54,287 nt of DNA from Gemmatimonadota bacterium (GTDB lineage Bacteria; Latescibacterota; UBA2968; UBA8231). Made by a program: the position numbers and the translations under genes. Of the stretch, positions 35,158 to 43,340 are shown one piece after another (the first letter of the stretch is position 1; each line of letters starts with the position of its first letter). The notes under the pieces are model-generated. The model was not told where the DNA came from, made no database searches, and was given only the letters and a program-made list of their open reading frames with translations. Where the stretch lies: NCBI GenBank assembly GCA_009840005.1, contig VXOR01000095.1:1-54287 (forward strand), in the 5' to 3' direction.

Positions 35158-36363
35158 ATGGCTGAGTTCTCAAATCCGTTTCGTCCAGGTGCCGGTCACC
35201 ACCCGCCATATTTGGCCGGGAGACATGAGGAGCGTGAAGAGTTTCTTCGCCTGCTCGGTCAAAACACGATTCTGGAAAACATGGTCCTGACGGGGCTCCG
35301 AGGAGTAGGAAAGACGGTGCTCCTCGACTCGTTCAAGCCTCTGGCAATGAACCTCGGGTGGGTGTGGGTAGGGACCGATCTTTCCGAGTCCACAAGTATC
35401 AGCGAGCACAACATGGCTATCCGGCTTTGCACAGACCTATCTCCGGTCACCTCAAGCCTAGTCGTGGAAACCGAAGAGGTGCGTCGCGTCGGATTTGTCG
35501 CTGACACAGACCAAGTCTCGCGAACCCTTACCTACCAAGCCCTCATAGAGATTTACAACCACATCCCCGGTCTGTCGCTCGACAAGATCAAGGGGGTTTT
35601 GGAAATCGTGTGGCGTGCTCTATCGAAAGAGCAGAACATACGCGGGATCATATTTGCCTACGATGAGGCACAAAACCTCACTGACCAGTCGGCAAAGGAC
35701 CAGTTTCCTCTATCTTTGCTGCTCGATTGCTTTCAGTCGCTGCAAAGAAAGGGCTTGCCTTTGATGCTCGTCTTAACCGGCCTTCCGACGTTGTTCCCTA
35801 AGCTAGTGGAAGCTCGGACGTTTTCCGAGAGAATGTTTAGAGTCGTGTTTCTGCAGAGTCTCAACGAGTCAGAAAGCGAGGAGGCAATTCGGGAACCGGT
35901 AGAAGATGCTGAGTGCCCGGTGCGTCTTAGTGACGACTCCGTCAACACGATAATCAACATGTCCGGCGGCTATCCGTACTTCATCCAGTTCATCTGCAGG
36001 GAGGTGTACGACGCATTCATTCAGAGGATCGATAAGGGGGAGAGCGCGTCGGTTCCCGCTGCGGAGATCGAACAGAAACTCGACACAGACTTCTTTGCCG
36101 GGCGATGGGCTCGTGCATCTGATCGGCAGAGGGCGTTGCTGTTCGTAATTTCTCAGCTTGAGAGTTGCGACGATGAGTTCACAGTCCAAGAAGTGGTCGA
36201 GGAATCCAAGCGGGCCTTGGACAAACCGTTCAGCAGTAGCAATGCCAATCAGATGCTCGTCGCCCTTGCCTCCCAAGGACTGGTGTACAAGAATCGACAT
36301 GGCAAGTATTCCTTCGCAGTGCCGCTATTGGGCCAATTCATCAGCCGACAGGAACAATGGTAG
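35158..36363 (+). CDS. Orc1/Cdc6-like AAA ATPase at the head of the CBASS-like operon
   Basis: A 401-residue ATPase of the AAA_16/archaeal-ATPase type. Walker A GLRGVGKT is at about residues 46-53, Walker B FAYDEAQN at about 167-172, and the sensor-1 strand LMLVLTGLPTL follows. The C-terminal ~90 residues (RQRALLFVISQL to GQFISR) look like a winged-helix domain. The ATG at 35158 has GGAGGTGA 8 bases upstream; a GTG at 35146 lies inside that site and is rejected. It is not the Pch2/TRIP13-type AAA of type III CBASS. It precedes the TIR-SAVED gene by 86 bases on the same strand and shares its lower GC. It may sense phage, regulate the system or be an added effector. Confidence 0.82.
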   Translation: MAEFSNPFRPGAGHHPPYLAGRHEEREEFLRLLGQNTILENMVLTGLRGVGKTVLLDSFKPLAMNLGWVWVGTDLSESTSISEHNMAIRLCTDLSPVTSSLVVETEEVRRVGFVADTDQVSRTLTYQALIEIYNHIPGLSLDKIKGVLEIVWRALSKEQNIRGIIFAYDEAQNLTDQSAKDQFPLSLLLDCFQSLQRKGLPLMLVLTGLPTLFPKLVEARTFSERMFRVVFLQSLNESESEEAIREPVEDAECPVRLSDDSVNTIINMSGGYPYFIQFICREVYDAFIQRIDKGESASVPAAEIEQKLDTDFFAGRWARASDRQRALLFVISQLESCDDEFTVQEVVEESKRALDKPFSSSNANQMLVALASQGLVYKNRHGKYSFAVPLLGQFISRQEQW

Positions 36364-36449
36364 ATAGAGTTATTCTCCCAACATCGCGGATTACTGACCT
36401 GACCAGTGCAAACCACAGGCCGGCATCTTCACCCAAGTAAGAATTGTAT

Positions 36450-37787
36450 ATGGTGCGTCTTGAAAAGCTTCTCCGCCGCATTGGTCGGCACCCATCCCAA
36501 GCTGATCTTGGCAAGCTTGATCCTCGTGGGCCCGTTTTCGTCTCGTACCGGGTAAGCGATGGTTTCAATCTCGCGACCAATACCGCGTGGGCTCTGCGAG
36601 CCGCCGGAGTGCCGGTTTGGCACGATGAGAGCGATCTGCCACCAGGCGACACAGAGCGTCGACTCGCAGAGGCGCTCGAATCTGGTCTTTCGGGAGCAGT
36701 GCTGCTTGTGACCCCTGAAATCGAGCATTCTCGAATTGTACGCGAGATCGAACTCCCGCAACTGCTGCAACTTGCAGAGAACCCGGCTTTCACGCTCTCC
36801 GTGCTTTCAGTAATCGAACGAGAACCAGAAAAGCTCGACTATGGCGCACCAGATCGGCTTCTCGCTCAGCCTGAGGGTACACTGAAGAATTTCAAGCAGG
36901 AACCAGCGAGGACTCTGCGCCAGCAAGCGGATGCCGCGCGTGCGCAGTGCCAGCGACGTATGCAGGCGATTCGGAGTGATGTCGAGACTGCGGACCGGGT
37001 CGTTACATTGGACGTGCAGACCCGCATTCCGCCCTTTGCGACACGTGTTGATGCAGACCTAGTCTTACGTCTGCGCCCGCCAATTGACGGCGACCGGCGA
37101 CCACACCATCAGGGTTTGCATGACCTCAAGATGTTTCTCTCCAATCTCCCACAACTCGTGGCACTCGCAGGTGCCGAGCACGCGACAGTGCGAGGTGGTG
37201 CACATCTCTCGGTCGCTTATGCGATCGGGGCAGCGTTGCCCACGACACTTATTGGGCGCATAGAGATCGTCGACACTGCTGGCGATATCTGGTCGCTTAC
37301 AGGCAATGCGCCCGCACCGAATAGAACGAACGAACTGCTAGAGGTCAAGACCTCACGAGTTTTTGCGTCAACTGGGGCAGTCCTTGTGTACCTAGACCTG
37401 CCCCCGACGCTGAGCAACTCTGCTTTTGACGACATCCTGGACGAGGATGGCGACCGGTTTGCTAGCGCGGTTCACGTTCGCCCACTTCGTGACGGCAACC
37501 TAAAGCCGGAGGAAGCGGCAGCAATCACTGGTGAAGCGTCGCGAGTCATACGGGATCTGGCCGATCAGTTCCATACCTCTGAGGTCCACCTGTTGCTGAG
37601 GTGTCCATGGACGGTCGCGCTTCTTCTCGGACGTACACTCAATACCATACGTGTTCATCTATACGAGTGGGAGAATGGCCCGGACGACTGCGGAAATCCC
37701 GCAAGGCCGAGGTACTTGCCGAGTCTTGTGGTGAGTTCAGGTACCGGTGGGGGACCGATTGAGACCGTCCTACTGCCGGTTCGTTGA
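36450..37787 (+). CDS. TIR-SAVED CBASS effector (NADase)
   Basis: A 445-residue two-domain effector. The TIR domain (about 25-130) has VFVSYRVSD, the WHDESDLPPGD loop, VLLVTPEIEHS and the HSRIVREIEL helix, whose Glu99 or Glu101 fits the catalytic glutamate. The SAVED domain (about 200-445) has LKMFLSNLPQLVALAG, GGAHLSVAYAIGAALP and a late HLLLRCPWTVALLLG segment, typical of cyclic-oligonucleotide sensors. Known TIR-SAVED proteins stack upon nucleotide binding and degrade NAD+, killing or arresting the infected cell. The ATG at 36450 is preferred over TTG 36444, though its ribosome site is weak. The CD-NTase gene follows after 22 bases. Confidence 0.88.
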   Translation: MVRLEKLLRRIGRHPSQADLGKLDPRGPVFVSYRVSDGFNLATNTAWALRAAGVPVWHDESDLPPGDTERRLAEALESGLSGAVLLVTPEIEHSRIVREIELPQLLQLAENPAFTLSVLSVIEREPEKLDYGAPDRLLAQPEGTLKNFKQEPARTLRQQADAARAQCQRRMQAIRSDVETADRVVTLDVQTRIPPFATRVDADLVLRLRPPIDGDRRPHHQGLHDLKMFLSNLPQLVALAGAEHATVRGGAHLSVAYAIGAALPTTLIGRIEIVDTAGDIWSLTGNAPAPNRTNELLEVKTSRVFASTGAVLVYLDLPPTLSNSAFDDILDEDGDRFASAVHVRPLRDGNLKPEEAAAITGEASRVIRDLADQFHTSEVHLLLRCPWTVALLLGRTLNTIRVHLYEWENGPDDCGNPARPRYLPSLVVSSGTGGGPIETVLLPVR

Positions 37788-37809
37788 TAACCAAATTGAG
37801 GAGAACTTA

Positions 37810-38850
37810 ATGGCAACACTACGAAGCCAATTCGACCAAGCACTGACAAATATCGAGGTCAATAAGGATAAGGCAAAGCGGGCCATCAAGGCGCACACCG
37901 AAATCCGCGCCGTGCTAGAGAAGGACGAGAAGCTCACCGAGTGGGGAGTCGACACGAAATTGATTGGGTCATACAGCCGGGACACTGGCATCTACCCTGG
38001 AAAGGATGTCGACGTGTTCGTGAAGCTGACCAAACTCGACACGAAGAGCGAGCCGAAGGACGTCTACAACGCTGTCTGGGACGCGCTCCAGAAGGAATAT
38101 GGAGATACCAAGGACGGAGGACGTGCAGAGCAGCAGGCTCGGAGTGTGAAGGTCGTGTTCCCCGATAAGGGTGCTTACAGCGGCGCAAACTCGTCATTCG
38201 CAGTGGATGCTGTGCCCGCAGTGCAGGATGGTGAGCACTGGGCAATCCCTACTAAGGACCGGAACCGCTGGACCGCCAGCACTGGACGATGGGTAACTAC
38301 AGACCCGGAACGTTTCGGCGATATGTCGAGTACTCTTAGCACGTCGCAACTGAGCCCAACTGTGGGAGAGCGCAACGCGTACAAACCCATCGTAAAGTTG
38401 ATGCGCCAAGTACGACGTACGCACCTAGGCGACAAACGCCCTGGAGGGCTGTTCGTCGAATTCGCGACATACGAGGCATGGGATTCAGGTTTTGTGACTG
38501 GGGACGAATGGGATCCGCTATTGGCGCAGACCCTTCGGCGCGTCGCTGAGCGGCTCGCCAACGCCGCCATTTACCCGCTATGCGATCCCGCGCTCGGTAC
38601 GCCCGTCGAGCCGGCAGTTGACGAGAAGGACCTCGCCAACGCCGCCGCAGTTTTCTCGGGACTTGCGGATCTCGCTGATGAGGCTCTCAACTTGGATGAC
38701 TGCCAAGCTGCTCTTAAATGGCGCAATATACTGGGAGGAAACGACCGGGCCGACCCGGTGTTCCCGCTTCCTCCCGGCTGTGACGCCAGCAACCGTATGG
38801 CACCAGCAATTGTGCCAGCGAGCCGCCCTGAGGCTCGGAGATTCGGTTGA
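37810..38850 (+). CDS. CD-NTase cyclic-oligonucleotide synthase (CBASS)
   Basis: A 346-residue cGAS/DncV-like nucleotidyltransferase. The active site is complete: GS at residues 53-54 in LIGSYSRDT, the metal ligands Asp66 and Asp68 in KDVDVF, and the third acidic residue Asp133 in FAVDAVPAV. The helical half has YKPIVKLMRQ, the usual C-terminal bundle. It ends in RRFG, a C-terminal glycine as required for conjugation by Cap2 in type II CBASS. The ATG at 37810 has GAGGAGAA upstream and avoids the overlap that the longer frame would need. The stop TGA shares bases with the TTG of the next gene. Which nucleotide it makes cannot be told; TIR-SAVED effectors have been paired with tri-nucleotide signals. 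Confidence 0.92.
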   Translation: MATLRSQFDQALTNIEVNKDKAKRAIKAHTEIRAVLEKDEKLTEWGVDTKLIGSYSRDTGIYPGKDVDVFVKLTKLDTKSEPKDVYNAVWDALQKEYGDTKDGGRAEQQARSVKVVFPDKGAYSGANSSFAVDAVPAVQDGEHWAIPTKDRNRWTASTGRWVTTDPERFGDMSSTLSTSQLSPTVGERNAYKPIVKLMRQVRRTHLGDKRPGGLFVEFATYEAWDSGFVTGDEWDPLLAQTLRRVAERLANAAIYPLCDPALGTPVEPAVDEKDLANAAAVFSGLADLADEALNLDDCQAALKWRNILGGNDRADPVFPLPPGCDASNRMAPAIVPASRPEARRFG

Positions 38851-40415
38851 GTACCCTAGTAGCCGACGATTGCTTCGATGTAGCGTCACTTGAAGCATTC
38901 ACCGTCGAACTTGTGGAAGCCGGATTCGAGCCGATTTCTGTCTCCGGTTACAGGATATGGAGAGGCCCCATCCACTCAGCGTTCGCCTCCCTGACTAACG
39001 CAACGACTATGGATATTGCCATTGGTCCAGGATGGCCGTTCCAGCCACCAGCCCTCTTTGTTGCAGGTTTGGATACAAACCACTCGACCCTCAATGGTCT
39101 CGTCTGCATGTGGCGCGAGGGTGACGCAAGCCTTCGCTGGCTAACCGTCGAGGGCCTATTTACGAGGATCGTGGAATGGTGCGAGAACGCTAAGAGTGGC
39201 TGGGAGAATGACGACCTTGGCCGTGACGCTTTCCTGAATTTCAAGTGCAAAGATCGGCTTGTAGCGACCTTTGATCTTCCGATGCTTGGCACAGGTAAAG
39301 GTGGGTGGGGAGACTTTCATGGAATGGTGAATGCTGATCCCTGTCGGGTTGAATTGAGACCGGGACGCCAGGCGGCGTCGGAGCGACTGCGGGGGCTTTG
39401 GTTCCGTGTAGGAGAATTAGATACACCACCACCCCGACAACTTTCCGAAGTGTCGCGTTGCCTATCAAGAGCTCAGCGGAAGGGACTGGGGTGGGCTCTT
39501 CGTGACCGACGTAAGCCCGACGCGCTCATCGCTAGTGGCGGCGTTGATCTTATCCTATTCTGCTGGGAGCGTAGGGGCCGAATCGACCTATTGGTGATGG
39601 CATGCAAAGGAACGGACAACTCATTGGAGGCAATTGCGTTGCAGACAGGACCGAATGACGAACATAGCCTCATCCTCAGGGCGGGGCCGGACGCGCCAAC
39701 CCTGCGTAGCCGCAGAGTTACGGTGTTTGGTGCCGGGGCATTGGGCGGAAACGTGGCACTGGCACTGGCCGAGAGCGGTCTTGGCTTACTAGATTTAGTG
39801 GATGGCGACGTGCTGGTACCGGGTAACGTAGTGAGACACGTCGCAGGCCATGACCAAGTAGGTGCTTCTAAAGTGCGAGCAGTCGAAGCCGTGGTTAGGA
39901 ATCACGCTCCTTGGACCGAGATCACTTATCAGGAAAAGTCTCCGAGTACTCCGAGCGACATCAGAGCGCTCATCGTCAACGCCGATGTCATCGTCGATGC
40001 GACCGGAGACGCTGCTTTTACCCGAGCACTGGCCATGACTACGAGTGCCGCAGGAAAACCTCTCATCGCAGGAGCACTGTACCGGGGCGGTTTCATTGCG
40101 CGAGCACAGCGACAAGCACTGGCGAATGACACGCCGATCGGGCAGCGAGCAGGGTTTCCACAATATCTGGTTATCCCTCCCGGTGACGATAGTGAGGATC
40201 TTGCAATACCTAATGTGGGTTGTTCGGCCCCAGTCAATAACGCACCGCCCGCTGCGGTGCTGGCATGTTCCTCCCTCATGGTGCAAACCGTAATCGATGC
40301 CCTGACTGAACGCTTTGAGTTCGCTGACGAAGTCATCGATGTTTACAGACCACTCTCCGAACCGCCGTTTGATCGCATCGGGCGGGTAGACATCGCTCAT
40401 GCCGATTTGCCATAA
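38847..40415 (+). CDS. E2-E1 fusion, Cap2-like CD-NTase-priming enzyme
   Basis: A 522-residue protein uniting an E2-like ubiquitin-conjugating fold and an E1/ThiF adenylation fold, as in Cap2 of type II CBASS. The E2 part (about 1-150) has its likely catalytic Cys87 in LNGLVCMW. A middle region (about 165-285) resembles the inactive adenylation half. The E1 part (about 288-500) has the nucleotide loop FGAGALGG, the acidic DLVDGDVLVPGN, NADVIVDATGD, and a likely catalytic Cys459 in NVGCSAPV. Cap2 adenylates the C-terminal Gly of the CD-NTase and transfers it to other proteins, boosting synthesis. The TTG start overlaps the CD-NTase stop (TTGA), so the two are coupled. It is shorter than many Cap2 proteins, and no Cap3 peptidase gene follows. 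Confidence 0.9.
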   Translation: MSTLVADDCFDVASLEAFTVELVEAGFEPISVSGYRIWRGPIHSAFASLTNATTMDIAIGPGWPFQPPALFVAGLDTNHSTLNGLVCMWREGDASLRWLTVEGLFTRIVEWCENAKSGWENDDLGRDAFLNFKCKDRLVATFDLPMLGTGKGGWGDFHGMVNADPCRVELRPGRQAASERLRGLWFRVGELDTPPPRQLSEVSRCLSRAQRKGLGWALRDRRKPDALIASGGVDLILFCWERRGRIDLLVMACKGTDNSLEAIALQTGPNDEHSLILRAGPDAPTLRSRRVTVFGAGALGGNVALALAESGLGLLDLVDGDVLVPGNVVRHVAGHDQVGASKVRAVEAVVRNHAPWTEITYQEKSPSTPSDIRALIVNADVIVDATGDAAFTRALAMTTSAAGKPLIAGALYRGGFIARAQRQALANDTPIGQRAGFPQYLVIPPGDDSEDLAIPNVGCSAPVNNAPPAAVLACSSLMVQTVIDALTERFEFADEVIDVYRPLSEPPFDRIGRVDIAHADLP

Positions 40416-40416
40416 T

Positions 40417-40562
40417 GCGGCTCTGAATCAGGCATTCGTCTATGTCGAGTGCCTTCAATGCGGACGATAACAACATTCCCTTTTTCGGCTTGCGTGTGCG
40501 TCCCCAAGCCGAACTGTGCTTCAGTCCGGACCATTCTGAAGGGCACGTATCCGGCCGTATTG
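40417..40562 (+). pseudogene. Relic of the glycosidase-like paralogue family
   Basis: Starting within a few bases of the Cap2-like stop, the sequence matches an internal part of the intact gene at 43341. Shared peptides are MSSAFNADDN (MSSVFNADDN in the intact gene), IPFFG, VRPQAEL and FSPDHSEGHVSGR. Similarity decays by about 40562. The 5' codons of the gene are absent and upstream bases are frame-shifted with an in-frame TGA. It is therefore a truncated, non-functional copy. Confidence 0.8.
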
Positions 40563-40689
40563 ACGATGGCGAGCCAACCCCGGTGCCGAGCCGGCGGCGT
40601 GTAGGCAATCAACTCATCGCCATGTCGCTGGACATGGCTGCGAAGGCTGCGTTCGCGCTAGCGTTCCGCGCCAGTGGGCTATCGCGTCC

Positions 40690-40932
40690 TTAATCATTCC
40701 AGTGGCCTTTTCTCAAATTTCGGACATAAGAATCTACATCCGTCATGTCTTTTCTGTCTCGCCACATCCCAAAAGCTTCATGGTCTTTTACAGGTTTTCC
40801 TGTACGCTGCCGGATAGGAGACAGGATGGCTTTTTCTTTACCTCGATAAAGAATGGTGACTGATTCGTTGCGATCGAGAGCGAGCAAAATGTCCTTCATG
40901 CGTCGCCTTAGGTCGAGAATAGATGCTTTCAT
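40690..40932 (-). CDS. Phd/YefM-type antitoxin, orphan
   Basis: An 80-residue antitoxin of the Phd/YefM type: MKASILDLRRRMKDILLALDRNESVTILYRGKEKAILSP is the DNA-binding N-terminal half that pairs as a dimer, and the C-terminal tail is charged and would bind a toxin. AAGGAG precedes the ATG, and a GTGTACAC palindrome at 40947-40954 could be its operator. Phd/YefM antitoxins normally precede a Doc, RelE or PIN-domain toxin; here its end runs into the glycosidase relic and no toxin gene is visible. The toxin was probably lost, or the antitoxin acts alone. Confidence 0.8.
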   Translation of the reverse strand: MKASILDLRRRMKDILLALDRNESVTILYRGKEKAILSPIRQRTGKPVKDHEAFGMWRDRKDMTDVDSYVRNLRKGHWND

Positions 40933-40946
40933 AAGTCCTCCTTAAA

Positions 40947-40954
40947 GTGTACAC
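40947..40954. promoter_or_regulatory. GTGTACAC palindrome, possible Phd operator
   Basis: A perfect 8-base palindrome lies 14 bases upstream of the orphan antitoxin ATG, just before its ribosome site. Phd proteins often repress their own genes by binding such sites. Confidence 0.35.
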
Positions 40955-40958
40955 AGTA

Positions 40959-41537
40959 CTAGGGGGTCGCGGCCTCCTCCTGCTTTCGCAGCGATTTCTT
41001 CAACAATCTGCCCCAAGTTCTGTCATAGGGATGGACGATCGTTACCCGCTCTTTTCCCCGGTAAACTGCTCGCCCCTCGTTTGCCCAAGCGAAGATTGAT
41101 CCTTCCAGATTGTAGATTTCCGTATATCCCTTCTTCATTAGAAATTGGGCAAGTTCCGACGAGCGGTATCCCACGGAACAGTACAAAATGATGCGCTGGT
41201 CCGCTGGTAATCCTTGGAGCGCTTTTAGGGCTTCGTCTTTCGAGGAGACTGGCCGGGCACCCTGTAGATGGCTGACGGCGTATTCCTCGAGGTCTCGCAC
41301 GTCGAACAGCAGGAGGTTTTCCCGCTGTGGAGATTCGTCGAGCCAGGATTGTAGCGTATCAGTCGAGATATGGGCGATTGTCGGAAACTTGGCGCGGATC
41401 GTCTTCAGCGTCAGGGACCAGGACATGGTGCTGTCCTCGCCTTCTTCCTGTGCCGACGCGGCGACGCCAGCGCATATCGCTAGTCGTAGGGCAAGCGTGA
41501 GAACTGTCTGAAATTGGTAGAGGTTGAGTCGGCGCAT
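40959..41537 (-). CDS. Exported rhodanese-like sulfurtransferase domain protein
   Basis: A 192-residue protein with an N-terminal hydrophobic export segment (LTLALRLAICAGVAASAQ). A single rhodanese domain (about 55-165) has the LLLFDVRDLEEYAVSHLQGA strand and the catalytic loop CSVGYRS with its Cys nucleophile; NLEGSIFAWANEG follows. Exported rhodaneses hold sulfur or serve in periplasmic thiol chemistry. It begins 6 bases after the stop of the dioxygenase gene, so they form one minus-strand unit. A cytoplasmic alternative start at an internal Met cannot be excluded. Confidence 0.85.
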   Translation of the reverse strand: MRRLNLYQFQTVLTLALRLAICAGVAASAQEEGEDSTMSWSLTLKTIRAKFPTIAHISTDTLQSWLDESPQRENLLLFDVRDLEEYAVSHLQGARPVSSKDEALKALQGLPADQRIILYCSVGYRSSELAQFLMKKGYTEIYNLEGSIFAWANEGRAVYRGKERVTIVHPYDRTWGRLLKKSLRKQEEAATP

Positions 41538-41543
41538 ACGGCC

Positions 41544-42350
41544 CTATACGGCATCCAACGTTGGCGCATTATCCTGACAGTGAACCGGTCGGAAGAGTGT
41601 CTGGCGTTTAAACGGCATCTCTTCGAGGTGTTGCGGGTGTGGTTCCCACTTATGCCATTTGTTGCCGACGGTATTGTAGCAGTTGAAAATGGCGACCCGA
41701 TCGACAGTTTCGTCGGTCCACTTGGCTCCGGTATGGGTGATTGCCTCCGTGAAGATGAGCACGGAGCCTGCGGGACAGGTGTAGTCCTCCCACAACGAAG
41801 AGTTGCGATCCGCGGTTGATTGGGGAGCGGGAAACGCCCCTTTATGGCTGCCGGTGAGGAACATGGTGCCACCGCAACCTTTTTGCACTGGGTTGAGTTC
41901 CCAGACGACGCGCGTCAATCCGCTATGCGCCTTGTCGTAGTGCAGGTGATAGGTATGCGAGTTGCCGGGAAAGTTGAGCATCCCACGTCCACCGTGTGGC
42001 TGGAAAGCGTCATGTCCGTTTTCACGAATGGTTAGAAAGGTACTTTCTAGCCGAAATCCATAGCAGTTTTCGTTGGCGTAGCCCGAGGCCAAGAATTCGT
42101 GCATGAACCCGAGAACAACCGGATGATCGGTTAGGCTCTCTAAGGGACCGCCGATGGAATAGCGATGGCGTTCGGGAATGGACTTCGGTTCCCGTTTGAG
42201 TTGGTAGCAGAATTCGCGCATCTCTTGAAGCTCTGGTTCGCTTAGTACGCTAGGGATTAGCAGCCACCCGCGAGTGTCAAAGAGATAGCGTTGGTCTTCC
42301 GTCAGTGGGAGCGATGGTAGATTATCGGCATTTGTTGTAGGATTCGGCAT
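41544..42350 (-). CDS. Phytanoyl-CoA dioxygenase (PhyH) family protein
   Basis: A 268-residue Fe(II)/2-oxoglutarate-dependent oxygenase with a double-stranded beta-helix. The metal site is clear: His and Asp in YHLHYDKAHSG and the distal His in FTEAITHTGAKW. The 2-oxoglutarate-binding Arg is probably in DRVAIFNCYN. Members hydroxylate diverse small molecules; the true substrate is unknown. AAGGAAGGG precedes the ATG. It is in an operon with the rhodanese gene. A second PhyH-type gene is at 51595, and lineages such as Poribacteria carry many. Confidence 0.88.
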   Translation of the reverse strand: MPNPTTNADNLPSLPLTEDQRYLFDTRGWLLIPSVLSEPELQEMREFCYQLKREPKSIPERHRYSIGGPLESLTDHPVVLGFMHEFLASGYANENCYGFRLESTFLTIRENGHDAFQPHGGRGMLNFPGNSHTYHLHYDKAHSGLTRVVWELNPVQKGCGGTMFLTGSHKGAFPAPQSTADRNSSLWEDYTCPAGSVLIFTEAITHTGAKWTDETVDRVAIFNCYNTVGNKWHKWEPHPQHLEEMPFKRQTLFRPVHCQDNAPTLDAV

Positions 42351-42452
42351 AATTCCCTTCCTTATTTTCTGTTTTGTATGAAAATAAAAATAAATTGGGC
42401 AATTCCATAACTATAATCGGTGGCTGCGTACAAACGAGGAGGAACTGATCCG

Positions 42453-43322
42453 ATGCAAGACCTACGCATCGCTGCGGTGCAGATGAACTGCCGCGTCGCG
42501 GAGCACGATCACAATTTGGCTACTATCGAGCGCTTTGCCGAGGCGGCAGCGGCGCAAGACGTCGATATCGTCTGCTTTCCCGAGCTATGCGTGTGCGGGT
42601 ACAATGCCGGCGACACCTCGACGCCGGAGCCCGAGCCGCTCGAAGGGGAATCGCTCCGCAGGCTCGAAGAGATCGCACGCAACTGCCAGATCACGCTGCT
42701 CGCCGGTATTCTCGAACGGGACGTCAGCGGCATCGTCTATAACACGCAGGTTGTCTGCGGCCCCGAGGGATACGTCGGCTGCTATCGCAAGACGCACGTT
42801 CCCGATGCTGAGATCGGCACTTGGCGACACGGCGACGACCTGCCGGTATTCGACCATGCAAAGGCTCGCTACGGCATTGAGATTTGTTACGATTCCCACT
42901 TCCCAGAGTTGAGCACCCTGTTGGCGGAAAAGGGGGCCGAAGTGATCTTCCTGCCCCATGCCTCACCGGGGGAGACTCCCGCAGAAAAGCGGGCCCGTTG
43001 GATGCGCTACGTTCCCGCCCGCGCGTACGACAACAACGTGTATGTCGCCATCTGCAATAACGTCGGCGACAACGGAGCTGGCCGCACGTTCTCGGGGGTG
43101 ACCTTTATCTGCGACCCTCTCGGCGCGGTCATCGCCGAGGTTCAGAGTGGCAGCGAAGAGGAGATGATCGTCGCCGATTTGAGTGCATCGGCGCTAGCGG
43201 AGAGTCGCAGGGAAACGCTGATGTTCTTCCGCCATTACCGCCGGCCCGAGATGTACCGGCGCTGGGAAAGCGAGATTGGATTGCGCGGGGACGGTCAATC
43301 GACATCCCTCACTGGCCGATAA
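42453..43322 (+). CDS. Carbon-nitrogen hydrolase (nitrilase superfamily)
   Basis: A 289-residue CN-hydrolase. The triad is complete: Glu in CFPELCVCGY, Lys in CYRKTHVPD and Cys in IEICYDSHFPE. Further typical blocks are ARAYDNNVYVAICN and TFICDPLGAVIAE. The ATG at 42453 has AGGAGGA upstream and is preferred over GTG 42420. Family members include N-carbamoyl-amino-acid amidohydrolases and omega-amidases; the substrate is unknown. It precedes the glycosidase-like gene by 18 bases, likely in the same operon. Confidence 0.9.
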   Translation: MQDLRIAAVQMNCRVAEHDHNLATIERFAEAAAAQDVDIVCFPELCVCGYNAGDTSTPEPEPLEGESLRRLEEIARNCQITLLAGILERDVSGIVYNTQVVCGPEGYVGCYRKTHVPDAEIGTWRHGDDLPVFDHAKARYGIEICYDSHFPELSTLLAEKGAEVIFLPHASPGETPAEKRARWMRYVPARAYDNNVYVAICNNVGDNGAGRTFSGVTFICDPLGAVIAEVQSGSEEEMIVADLSASALAESRRETLMFFRHYRRPEMYRRWESEIGLRGDGQSTSLTGR

Positions 43323-43340
43323 TTTTAACAGGAGATGACC

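Noticed and set aside
35158..36363. Type III CBASS AAA (TRIP13/Pch2-like)
   Set aside because: The ATPase has an Orc1/Cdc6-like order with a winged helix, and no HORMA gene is present.
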